64,000 bases of DNA, from positions 5,077,001 through 5,141,000 of the forward strand of contig NZ_OBMJ01000001.1 in the NCBI RefSeq assembly GCF_900199205.1, written 5' to 3'. How positions within the stretch are numbered: the first letter of the stretch is position 1; each line of letters starts with the position of its first letter. Made by a program: the position numbers and the translations under genes. This DNA comes from Streptomyces sp. 1331.2 (GTDB taxonomy: Bacteria > Actinomycetota > Actinomycetes > Streptomycetales > Streptomycetaceae). A model generated the notes under the pieces. It was given only the letters and a program-made list of their open reading frames with translations, was not told the origin of the DNA and did no database searches. This document shows positions 32,481 to 43,500 of this stretch, piece after piece.

Positions 32481-34174
32481 CTGGTCTTCCAGACGCCGGC
32501 GAACTGCGGCCAGGCGTTCGCGTCGAACACCAGGCCCTGGACGCCCTGCGCCCGCCCGACCAGGTTGGTGGTCACGTACAGCGGCAGCACGGTGGCGTGC
32601 TCGACCGCCCACCGCTCGGCCTTGGTGTAGTTCCCCTTGCGGGCCGCCGGGTCGGTGGTCGCCGCGCCCGCCCTCAGCCAGCCGTCCAGCTCCGGGTCCT
32701 TGCTGAGCGAGACGTTCTGGCCGCCTGCCGCCGGGGTGTTGGTGGAGAGGTAGAAGCCGGCCAGGACGGCCGGGTCGGCCCGCACCCAGGAGTTGTCCCA
32801 CAGGTCGTAGTCGCCGCTCGCGTAGATCGTGAAGTAGGTGCCGTTGTCGATCGAGTCACGTACCAGCTCGATCCCGGCCTTCTTCAGGTCGGCCTGGATG
32901 CCCGCCGCCAGGGTGTCGCGCTGGTCGCGCACCAGCGAGGCGATGTACGGCCAGTGCAGGGTCAGCCGCTTGCCGTCCTTCACCCGGTAGCCGTCCGCGT
33001 CCCGGGCGCTCCAGCCGGCCTCGTCCAGCAGCCGGCCGGCCGCCGCGGCGTCGTGCGGGAACGAGTCCTTCAGCCCGGCCTCGTACGCCGCCGGGGTCGT
33101 CGGGCTGAGCGGGCTCCAGGCGCGCTCGTACTCACCGAAGTAGATGCTCCTGACCAGCGCGTCCACGTCCACCGCCCGCTGGACGGCCCTGCGCACCCGC
33201 TCGTCCTGCAGCGCCCCGCGGGTCGTGTTCAGGAACAGCGAGTAGACCACGCCCGGGTTCTGCGTCCGGCTCACCTCGATGCCGTTGGCGGCCCGCACGG
33301 TGCGCACCGCCGTCACCGGCAGGGCCGCCGCGTCCACCTGGCGGCTGGTCAGGGCGCCGCTGCGGACGGAGTCCTCGGGCAGGAAGCGGATCGTCAGGCC
33401 GTCCAGGTACGGCGCGCCCTGGTTCGCGGCGCCCTCCGGGGCCCACGCGTAGGCGTCGTTGCGCCTGAACTCGACGTGGTCGTTCTTGACGTACTCGGTC
33501 TCCTTGAACGGCCCGGTGCCCACCGAGTTCGCGCCGCCCGCGCACAGCTGGTCGGCCTTCTCCGCCAGCGACTTGGGCGAGGCGATCCCCAGGTACGGGG
33601 TGGCGGCGGCCTGCAGGAACGGGACGTACGGCTCCGAGAAGGACACCCGGACGGTATGCGGGTCGACCACCTCCGCGCCGGTGTACGGGCCGAGCAGGCT
33701 GGCCGCGTACAGCGACTTGGTCCTCGGGTCCTTGATGTGGTCCAGGTTGGCCTTCACGGCGGCGGCGTCGAACACCGTGCCGTCGTGGAAGGCGACGCCG
33801 TCGCGCAGCCGGAAGGTGTACGTCCGCGCGTCCGGCGAGACCTGCCAGGACTTCGCCAGCCACGGGTGGAAGCCGCCCTTGTCGTCCAGGTACACCAGCG
33901 AGTCGAAGACGTTGCGCTGGATCACGGCCGTCACGTCGCCGGGGCTGACGTGCGGGTCCAGGCAGGACGTGCCCACCGCCACCGCGTACTTCAGGGTGCC
34001 GCCGCGCACCGGTGCCGCGGCCGGGCCCGCGCCCGTCCCGGTCGGGCCGCCGGAGGAGCAGCCCGCGAGCAGCACGGCCGCCAGGCCGGCGGCGGGCACG
34101 GCCGGGGGGACGGCGAACGGGCGGGGGGAGCGTCGGGGGGAGCGCTGGGCGGCGGGCACGGGTCTGCTGGGCAT
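32477..34174 (-). CDS. Peptide-binding lipoprotein of ABC transporter (family 5)
   Basis: Extracellular solute-binding protein of 565 residues, tethered to the membrane through a lipobox (AAVLLAGCSSGG, Cys near residue 39) after a basic, Pro-rich signal region. Family 5 features include PWLAKSWQVSPDARTYTFRLRDGVAFHDG near residue 105-130 (in overlapping blocks) and VGTGPFKETEY. It captures di- or oligopeptides, or nickel or opine-type ligands in some relatives. It is the first gene of the importer operon. Confidence 0.92.
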   Translation of the reverse strand: MPSRPVPAAQRSPRRSPRPFAVPPAVPAAGLAAVLLAGCSSGGPTGTGAGPAAAPVRGGTLKYAVAVGTSCLDPHVSPGDVTAVIQRNVFDSLVYLDDKGGFHPWLAKSWQVSPDARTYTFRLRDGVAFHDGTVFDAAAVKANLDHIKDPRTKSLYAASLLGPYTGAEVVDPHTVRVSFSEPYVPFLQAAATPYLGIASPKSLAEKADQLCAGGANSVGTGPFKETEYVKNDHVEFRRNDAYAWAPEGAANQGAPYLDGLTIRFLPEDSVRSGALTSRQVDAAALPVTAVRTVRAANGIEVSRTQNPGVVYSLFLNTTRGALQDERVRRAVQRAVDVDALVRSIYFGEYERAWSPLSPTTPAAYEAGLKDSFPHDAAAAGRLLDEAGWSARDADGYRVKDGKRLTLHWPYIASLVRDQRDTLAAGIQADLKKAGIELVRDSIDNGTYFTIYASGDYDLWDNSWVRADPAVLAGFYLSTNTPAAGGQNVSLSKDPELDGWLRAGAATTDPAARKGNYTKAERWAVEHATVLPLYVTTNLVGRAQGVQGLVFDANAWPQFAGVWKTR

Positions 34175-34613
34175 GCGGGGCTCCTTGGTGGTGCCGGTGG
34201 AGGGCGTACGGGACCGCCGCCGGGCGCGCGGGGGCGGCGCACGGCGGGGTGGGGAGGGGAAGCGGTTCGGCTCGGACCGTCGACGAAGGTCGGGCCTGGG
34301 GCCTGGGGCCTGGGGCCTGGGGCCTGGGGCCTTGGGGGCGGGGGCATTGGGCCGGGGGCCTGGGGTCGGGCGCGGTGCCGGTGCGGGTGCCGGGCCGGTG
34401 TCAGGCCCGGCGTGGGCGCCGGTTCAGACCCCGGCGCGGTCGAGGACGCGACATCGGCCGCGGGCGGGGCACCGGACCGCCGGCGAGGCGACGCCCCGCG
34501 CGGCCAGGGTCCTGCCACCGCTGCTGTGCACTGCGTTCTCCGATGCCTGAGCCGTCCGCCCGTTTCGCGCACCAGGGTGCCCGTCGGTGGCGGTTCCTGG
34601 CCACCGCGGCGTT
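34175..34613. other. Intergenic region with heptanucleotide repeat
   Basis: About 440 bases between the binding-protein and IclR genes, both minus strand. The only structure seen is a tandem GGCCTGG run (34293-34333) and generally G-rich DNA. The importer promoter should lie near 34175-34260. No gene with a convincing start was found. Confidence 0.5.
34293..34333. repeat. Tandem GGCCTGG heptamer, about six copies
   Basis: GGCCTGGGGCCTGGGGCCTG and onward: a seven-base unit repeated in perfect register about six times, degenerating afterwards. It may be length-variable. Confidence 0.8.
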
Positions 34614-35453
34614 TCACCCAGTGGAAGCCGTGTTCCCCGCCGCGTTTCCCACCGCGTTCCCCGCCGCCTGCTCCGCCACCACCGAGCGCGCCACCTCGGC
34701 CGCCATCAGCCGCCCGGCCTCGCGCAGCCGCCCCTCGTACCGGGCCGGGTCCACCGGGGCCGGCACCACCAGCCCCAACGCGGCCAGCAGCGAACCGTCC
34801 GGGTGGAACACCGGCACGGCCGCCGCCCCGTACGCCGGCTGCATCTCCCGCCGCGCGTACCCGACACCCCCGCGCCGCACCGCCGCCAGCTCCCGGGCCA
34901 GCCGGCCCGGCGCCACCACGGTGTACCGGGTGTGCCGCGCCCCCGCCGCGGCCAGACCCGCCGTCACCTCCCGCACCAGCGCCTCCGGCGCGAAGGCCAG
35001 CAGCACCCGGCCCACCGCGGTGGCGTGCAGGTCCATCCGCCCGCCCACCCGCACCTGGAACGGCGAGGACTGCACCGCCGCGCCCGGCAGCCGGTCCAGC
35101 AGCAGCGCCGAACGGCCGTCCAGTGCCGCCACCAGCGCCGTCTGCCCGGTCCGCTCGTGCAGCTCCTGCAGGGCCGGCTGCGCCAGCTCACGGATCCGCC
35201 GCAGGCACGGCGCCAGCGCCCCCAGCGACCACAGCCGCCGCCCCAGCCGGTACCCGCCGTCCCGCTGCCGCTCCAGCGCACCCCAGGCGACCAGCTCGCG
35301 CACCATCCGCAGCGCGGTGGGCGCCGGCAGGTCCGCGTGCCGGGCGATCTCGGCCAGCCGCAGCGACTCCCGCTCCCCGTCGAAGGCCTCCAGCACCGCG
35401 AACACCCGCCCGGCCACCGACCGCCCCCCGGCCTCACCCGAGTTCCCCGCCAT
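34614..35453 (-). CDS. IclR-family transcriptional regulator
   Basis: A 279-residue regulator with an N-terminal winged helix (VFAVLEAFDGERESLRLAEI, then RHADLPAPTALRMVRELVAWG) and a C-terminal IclR effector domain (LHATAVGRVLLAFAP near residue 140, MQPAYGAAAVPVFHPDGSLLAALGL near 215 in overlapping parts). A Gly/Asn/Ala repeat forms the tail. ATG 35453 is preferred over the in-frame start at 35540 because homology begins near it. It lies between the peptide importer and the carboxypeptidase, which it probably controls in response to a peptide-derived catabolite. Confidence 0.9.
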   Translation of the reverse strand: MAGNSGEAGGRSVAGRVFAVLEAFDGERESLRLAEIARHADLPAPTALRMVRELVAWGALERQRDGGYRLGRRLWSLGALAPCLRRIRELAQPALQELHERTGQTALVAALDGRSALLLDRLPGAAVQSSPFQVRVGGRMDLHATAVGRVLLAFAPEALVREVTAGLAAAGARHTRYTVVAPGRLARELAAVRRGGVGYARREMQPAYGAAAVPVFHPDGSLLAALGLVVPAPVDPARYEGRLREAGRLMAAEVARSVVAEQAAGNAVGNAAGNTASTG

Positions 35454-35552
35454 CGCCCCACCCTCCGCCGCCCGGCCCGCGCCCGTCCCCCGCCCCAACA
35501 CCCTTGCCCCGCACGGTGATTCCGGCAGGCCCGGCGACACCCGCGGCCCGGG

Positions 35553-36854
35553 TCAGAGGAGGCAGTCGGCGGTGGTGAGGACCGCACGGGTCTGGTGGGC
35601 GAGCTGTTCCTGGACGGGCACCCAGCGGGCGCCGAAGCGGTGGCGCAGGCGGTCGAGGCTGTCGGAGACGACGGCGCGGGCCCGGTCGCGGGCGGTGTCG
35701 GCGGCCGGGCCGCGGGCGTCGGCGAGCAGCCGCAGCAGGATCGAGGCGACCCGCAGCGGCACGCGGGCGGCGACCAGGCCGAGGGTGGTCACCCGGGAGG
35801 CGGTGAGCGGCTGGTCGGACCAGCGCTCCAGCCACTCCTCGGCCACCCGCGGGGCCACCGCCAGGCTGAACTCGGCGGTGCGCAGCAGCGGCCCGTACGC
35901 CCCGCCCGCGCCGCCCCCGTGCGCCGGCACGTGGGCGAGCAGCGCGGTCAGCTCCTCGGCGCGGGCGGTGAGGTCCCGCGCGGCGGCGCCGAGGGCCCGT
36001 GCCGCGGCGGGGTGGGGGCGGGCGTCGCCGACCGCGTCGACGGCCCACATCGGGACCTCCAGGACGGCGGTGACCGCGCCGTACCGGGCGGCGTGGGCCC
36101 AGGTGGAGAGCCCGGGCTCGTCCGGCAGTGCCCGGGAGACCTCGGTGCTGCCGGGAGCCGGCATCAGGTAGGTGCCGGGGGAGGGGCTGGCCCAGCCGAT
36201 CGCGTCGTAGGAGTCCACGTCGAGCGGCAGCCCGGCCCGTTCGGCGGAGCGGGCGAAGCGCTCGGCGAGGCCGGGGACGGGGCCGGTGAGCTGGACGAAG
36301 GCCCCGCCGAAGTCCACCCCGTGCAGCGAGCACTGCAGGAACGGGCGCAGCTCGTCGATCAGACCTGTCAGCGCCCGGCTCTCCGGCATCGGCGCGCGGC
36401 CGGAGTCGGGAGCGGGCAGCAGTTCGGGCTGCTCCTCGAAGGCGGGGCGGAAGAAGTGCTCGTAGTGGCGGCGCATCGTGAGCGGGCCGTCGAGCCAGCC
36501 GGCGTTGAGCGCGGCGCCGTCCGGGTCGAGGCAGAGCAGCAGGTGCCAGGAGAGGCCGGGGCGGGCGGGGCGTTCCAGCAGCACCTCGGCCAGTCGGACG
36601 GCTCCGGCGGTGCCGATCGGCTCGTTGGGGTGCGGGCCGCCGACCACCAGCACGGCGCGCGGGCCGCGGTCGACGGAGAGCAGCAGCAGCGGGCGCCCGG
36701 CCCGGGAGCGGCCCACCTCGCGCAGCCGGCAGCGGTCCGGGTGGCGCAGGGCGAGCCGTCGGGCGGCGGCCTCGGCCTGCGCCTGCGTGGGGTAGCGGGC
36801 CGGCCGGGCGTCGAGGGTCCGGAGGGGGCGGATCCGCCGGCCGGTGTCGGTCAT
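35553..36854 (-). CDS. M14-family zinc carboxypeptidase, cytoplasmic
   Basis: Zinc carboxypeptidase-fold protein of 433 residues. The first two metal ligands are His75 and Glu78 in VVGGPHPNEPIG, the third is the His of CSLHGVDFGG near residue 185, and a candidate catalytic Glu lies in VTAVLEVPMW near 277. No signal peptide is seen, so it should act inside the cell, fitting a role in degrading peptides delivered by the adjacent ABC importer. An alpha-helical C-terminal region of about 130 residues is extra to the catalytic fold. ATG 36854 is preceded by AAGGAG. Confidence 0.88.
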   Translation of the reverse strand: MTDTGRRIRPLRTLDARPARYPTQAQAEAAARRLALRHPDRCRLREVGRSRAGRPLLLLSVDRGPRAVLVVGGPHPNEPIGTAGAVRLAEVLLERPARPGLSWHLLLCLDPDGAALNAGWLDGPLTMRRHYEHFFRPAFEEQPELLPAPDSGRAPMPESRALTGLIDELRPFLQCSLHGVDFGGAFVQLTGPVPGLAERFARSAERAGLPLDVDSYDAIGWASPSPGTYLMPAPGSTEVSRALPDEPGLSTWAHAARYGAVTAVLEVPMWAVDAVGDARPHPAAARALGAAARDLTARAEELTALLAHVPAHGGGAGGAYGPLLRTAEFSLAVAPRVAEEWLERWSDQPLTASRVTTLGLVAARVPLRVASILLRLLADARGPAADTARDRARAVVSDSLDRLRHRFGARWVPVQEQLAHQTRAVLTTADCLL

Positions 36855-37210
36855 GGTTCTCCTTGCGCCGGTCGTGCGGCCGCCGGGGCGCGGCGGGAGG
36901 GGGCAGCGCCGGGGGAACTCCGATGAGGGCCGAGCGTACGACCCAACTTCCTTGTCCGGAAGGGGTGCAGAATGTGTGCACGATTCTTGGCGGAGCCCTG
37001 TCAGTACCGCACGGGCCCTCCGGGCGTGTCAACGGCGGACGGCGCCGGGCGAACACGGGCGCACCGCGCGTGCCGGACGCCCGGGGCGCGCCCGACCGCG
37101 GAGGCCGTGATCCGCGGCAGACGGCCCGTTCCCCGGATTGGGCTACCCTTGAGGGTCACCCCTCCCGTGCTGCTCGCGGCACCGAATCACGTCGTAAGGG
37201 TTCCTAGTAC
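36855..37210. other. Divergent intergenic region, right border of the accessory segment
   Basis: About 356 bases between the carboxypeptidase (-) and the radical SAM gene (+). AGAAT and ATTCT bound a 19-base imperfect palindrome at 36969-36987 containing GTGCAC, a possible operator. TACCCT at 37144-37149 is a good -10 box for the radical SAM gene. No gene is recognised. Confidence 0.5.
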
Positions 37211-39139
<1,929 letters not shown>

Positions 39140-39169
39140 CCGTCGGCGAGTGACGGTCGCCACATCCCG

Positions 39170-39201
39170 GACCCCCGGTCGGAACGTTCCGGCCGGGGGT
39201 C
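39170..39201. terminator. Hairpin terminator
   Basis: GACCCCCGGTCGGAA pairs with TTCCGGCCGGGGGTC with one G-T wobble and a two-base centre, 30 bases after the radical SAM gene. TACCCT at 39250-39255 downstream could start a new message for the partner gene. Confidence 0.7.
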
Positions 39202-39374
39202 GCCCGTGCGTGGCTGACCAGGGGCGGAGCGAGGGGGGTGGCGGGGCGCGTACCCTTTGGGGTGACAGAGTCCGGGCAGTGGCGGGAAGACGCCGTGCCG
39301 GACTGGGACAACTGACTAAGGACTGAGCGACCCTGGCACGCCGTACGCCCGACGGTCCGCCGCCCGCGCCGACG

Positions 39375-40136
39375 GTGCAGCGGATTCGTCTCCGCTACAC
39401 CAAGCGCGGCCGGCTCCGCTTCACCAGCCACCGCGACTTCCAGCGCGCCTTCGAGCGCGCCCTGCGCCGGTCCGCCGTTCCGATGGCCTACTCGGCCGGC
39501 TTCACCCCGCACCCGAAGGTCTCCTACGCCAACGCGGCCCCGACCGGGGTGGCGAGCGAGGCGGAGTACCTGGAGATCGGCCTGGCCGCCCTGCGCGACC
39601 CCGAGCAACTGCGGGCGCAGCTGGACGAGTCGCTGCCGACGGGCCTGGACGTGATCGACGCCGTCGAGGTGCGCACGCCGAACTTCGTGGAGCGCCTGGA
39701 GGCCTCCGAGTGGCTGGTCCGGCTGGACGGTGTCGAGCCGGACGAGGCGGCCCGTGCGGCGGCGCGTTTCCTCGCCGAGGAGCGGGTCGAGGTCGAACGC
39801 CTCACCAAGAACGGCGTGCGGGTCTTCGACGCGCGCGGCGCGGTGGCGGCGCTCGACGTCGTCCCGGCCCAGGTCGACGCCGGTGCGGACACGGAGACGG
39901 GAACCGACCACGATGTTCGGACGGCCCGTCCCTGTGCGATACTGCGCCTGGTAGTACGACACGCCACACCCGCCGTACGACCCGACGACGTATTGTCCGG
40001 TCTCCGTGCGACGGCCGACCTGGCGCCGCCGGTCCCCGCAGAGGTGACCAGGCTGGCGCAGGGGCCGCTCGACGAGGGGACCGGCACGGTGACCGACCCG
40101 CTGGCGCTCGACCGCGCCGCGGCCCCGGCCGGCTGA
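39375..40136 (+). CDS. TIGR03936-family radical-SAM-associated protein (DUF2344)
   Basis: A 253-residue protein matching the TIGR03936/DUF2344 family: the opening RIRLRYTKRGRLRFTSHRDF and PMAYSAGFTPHPKVSYANAA are diagnostic. It is the regular partner of the TIGR03960 radical SAM protein. No cofactor motif is visible. The GTG at 39375 is the first standard start, but AAGGA at 39318-39322 suits a start near 39333 (CTG), which would add 14 residues, so the N-terminus is uncertain. Confidence 0.88.
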   Translation: MQRIRLRYTKRGRLRFTSHRDFQRAFERALRRSAVPMAYSAGFTPHPKVSYANAAPTGVASEAEYLEIGLAALRDPEQLRAQLDESLPTGLDVIDAVEVRTPNFVERLEASEWLVRLDGVEPDEAARAAARFLAEERVEVERLTKNGVRVFDARGAVAALDVVPAQVDAGADTETGTDHDVRTARPCAILRLVVRHATPAVRPDDVLSGLRATADLAPPVPAEVTRLAQGPLDEGTGTVTDPLALDRAAAPAG

Positions 40137-40571
40137 GAAACGGCTGCCGGGCCGCGCGCTACCGCGTCCGCCTAGCGGGCGGAGGCCGGGTCCAGTGACT
40201 CACTGGGCCCGACGGTCCTCCAGGGTTCCCGCGGCTCCCCAGGGGAGCGAGCGTCGTCGCAGCACAGGCCTGCCACCCGGGGCCTGCCGGCCAGGAAGGC
40301 CGGTGGGCCCGGGGCCCCGTCCGGGAGCCACCCGGGGTTGGGGGAGGGCGCAGCTTGGGAAAACCTCAGAAGACTGGTCAGACCAGAAGACTTTCGACAC
40401 CCCGCCGAGCGCGGGGCGCCGAGCGAGACTACGAGCCCCTGTGCGGCCTCGCGTCCGCGCGGCGGCACCAAGGAAGGGTCCGGCCCGAGCATCGTCGCGA
40501 TGCCGGCCGCCCACCGGTGCCGTGCCGTGCCCGGATGCGGAGCCCGGGGGCCTGACGGGAGATCCACCCGC
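40137..40571 (+). other. Long, structured leader upstream of the RNase E/G gene
   Basis: 435 bases without a gene. At 40367-40391 a perfect CTGGTC-a-GACCAG hairpin is bordered by direct repeats AGAAGACT on each side, in an AT-richer patch; several G/C stems follow. A long untranslated leader would fit autoregulation, which is known for E. coli rne, but no known RNA family was recognised here. Confidence 0.45.
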
Positions 40572-43500
40572 ATGCTCGATAACACCGATCCGCAGCAGAC
40601 TGCGGCCACGGAACAGAACGAAGCCGCCGCGGCCGGCGGCGAGGGCGCGTCCGCCGCGCCCCCGCGTCGCCGTCGCCGCGCGGTGTCCCGCCCGGCGGGC
40701 ACCCCGCAGGGGGCGGCCGCCGAGGCGGCCGAGACGGTCCTGCCGGCCGAGGCACCGGCGGTCGAGACCGCCGCGGCTGCGGCCGCCGAGCCGGTGGCCG
40801 AGAAGCCGGTCCGGGCCCGCCGGACCCGCAAGCGTGCCGAGGCCCCGGCCGGGGCGCCGGAGGCCTCCGCGATCGTGGTCACCGCGGCGGATGCCGCCGT
40901 GACGCCGGTCGAGGAGCAGCCGGCGGCGAAGGCCGGCAAGGCCGAGAAGGCCGAGACGGCGGAGAAGCCGGTCCGGGCCCGTCGTACCCGCAAGCGTGCC
41001 GAGGCGCCCGCCGGTGCGCCCGCAGCCGAGGCCCCCGCCGCCGTCGAGGCGCCGGTCGTCGAGACGCCCGCCCCCGCCGCCGAGCCGGTGGCCGAGGAGG
41101 CTCCGGCCGCTCCGGCCCGCCGTCCGCGCCGTCGCCGGGTGGTCGAGGCCGCGCCGGTGGTCGAGGCGCCGGTCGAGGAGCCCGCCGCCGAGGAGCCCGC
41201 CGCCGAGGAGCCGGTCGTCTCGGAGGAGGCCGAGGAGGAGGCCGTCGAGCCGGTGGCCGAGACCGCCCCGGCTGCCGCCCCCGCCCCGGCCGTCGAGGCC
41301 GAGCCGCACCACCGGGTGCGCCGCCGCGCCGTCCGCCCGGCCACCGCGGTCTTCCAGGCCCCGGTGTTCCAGGAGCCCGCCCCCTACGTCGCGCCGGCCG
41401 CGCCTGCCGCGCCCTCCGGGCCGGCCGCGGCGCAGCAGCCCGCCGCCGCCCCGGCGCCGGTCGAGGCCCCGGCCGCCGTCGAGGGCGCCGAGGACGAGGA
41501 GTACGAGTACAGCGGCGTCGGCCGCCGCCGCCGGGTCCGTGCCCGGGTCGAGTCGGGCCGTCGCAAGCCGGCCGCCGCGGCGCGTGCCGAGGCCCCGGCG
41601 GCCAAGGCCCCGGTCGTCCAGGCCCCCGCCGTCGAGGCTCCGGCCGCCGAGGCACCCGCCGTGGAGGCACGGGCCGCCGCCGGTCCGGAGGCCGAGGGCG
41701 ACTGGGAGGAGGACGGCCGTCCGTCGCGCCGTCGCCGCCGGGGCGGTCGCCGCCGCCGTCGTGGCGAGGCCGAGGAGTTCGAGGCCGCCGAGGCCGTCGA
41801 GACCGAGCAGCCCGCCGCCGAGGAGCCGGCCCGGGCCGTCGCCGAGGAGGAGGACGAGGAGGAGGACGACGACCTGGCCGCCGGCCTGTCCTCGTCCCGT
41901 CGTCGTCGCCGCCGTCGCCGCCGCAGCGGTGAGGCCGGCGCCGTCGAGACCGCCGAGACCACCGAGGATGGCGTCCGCACGGTGGTGAAGGTGCGCGAGC
42001 CGCGCCGCCGTTCCACCGAGCCGTCCTTCGACCCGGACGAGGTGCAGTCCATCAAGGGCTCGACCCGTCTGGAGGCGAAGAAGCAGCGCCGCCGCGAGGG
42101 CCGCGAGCTGGGCCGCCGCCGGGTGCCGATCATCACCGAGGCCGAGTTCCTGGCCCGCCGGGAGTCGGTCGAGCGCGTCATGGTGGTGCGCCAGAACGGT
42201 CAGCGCACCCAGATCGGCGTCCTTGAGGACGGCGTGCTGGTCGAGCACTACGTCAACAAGGAGCAGGCCACCTCGTACGTCGGCAACGTGTACCTGGGCA
42301 AGGTCCAGAACGTGCTGCCGTCGATGGAGGCCGCCTTCGTCGACATCGGCAAGGGCCGCAACGCGGTGCTGTACGCCGGCGAGGTCAACTTCGGTGCGCT
42401 GGGCGGCCACGGCGGCCCGCGCCGGATCGAGTCGGTGCTGAAGTCCGGCCAGTCCGTGCTGGTGCAGGTCTCCAAGGACCCGATCGGCCACAAGGGCGCC
42501 CGCCTGACCAGCCAGATCTCGCTGCCCGGCCGCTACCTGGTCTACGTGCCCGAGGGCTCGATGACCGGCATCTCGCGCAAGCTGCCCGAGAACGAGCGCG
42601 CCCGCCTGAAGCAGATCCTCAAGAAGATCGTCCCGGACGACGCGGGCGTGATCGTGCGCACCGCCGCCGAGGGCGCCTCCGAGGAGGAGCTGACCCGCGA
42701 CGTCCAGCGGCTGCAGCAGCAGTGGGAGGACATCCAGAAGAAGGCCACGACCGGCAACGCCCCGGCGCTGCTGTACGGCGAGCCGGACATGACCGTCCGG
42801 GTCGTCCGCGACATCTTCAACGAGGACTTCACCAAGGTCATCGTCTCCGGTGACGAGGCGTGGAAGACCATCCACGAGTACGTCTCCAACGTGGCCCCGG
42901 ACCTCGCCGAGCGGCTCCAGCGGTGGACCTCCGAGGTGGACGTGTTCGCCACCTACCGGATCGACGAGCAGCTGATGAAGGCGCTGGACCGCAAGGTCTG
43001 GCTGCCCAGCGGCGGTTCGCTGGTGATCGACCGCACCGAGGCGATGGTCGTCATCGACGTCAACACCGGGAAGTTCGTCGGCCAGGGCGGCAACCTGGAG
43101 GAGACGGTCACCCGCAACAACATCGAGGCGGCCGAGGAGATCGTGCGCCAGCTGCGGCTGCGCGACCTCGGCGGCATCATCGTGATCGACTTCATCGACA
43201 TGGTCCTGGAGTCCAACCGCGACCTGGTGCTGCGCCGCCTGCTGGAGTGCCTGGGCCGGGACCGGACCAAGCACCAGGTGGCCGAGGTCACCTCGCTGGG
43301 CCTGGTCCAGATGACCCGCAAGCGGGTCGGCCAGGGCCTGCTGGAGTCCTTCTCCGAGGCCTGCGTGCACTGCAACGGCCGCGGTGTGATCGTCCACATG
43401 GAGCAGCCGAGCGTCCACGTCCACGCCCCGGCCGCCGCGGCGGGCGAGGCCGCCTCGGGTGGCAAGCGCCGTCGCCGGGGCAAGGGCGGCGCGGCCCACG

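Noticed and set aside
36969..36987. AGAAT...ATTCT palindrome as a defined IclR operator
   Set aside because: Inner and outer symmetry centres do not coincide, and no second copy was found near the IclR or importer genes, so only noted as possible.
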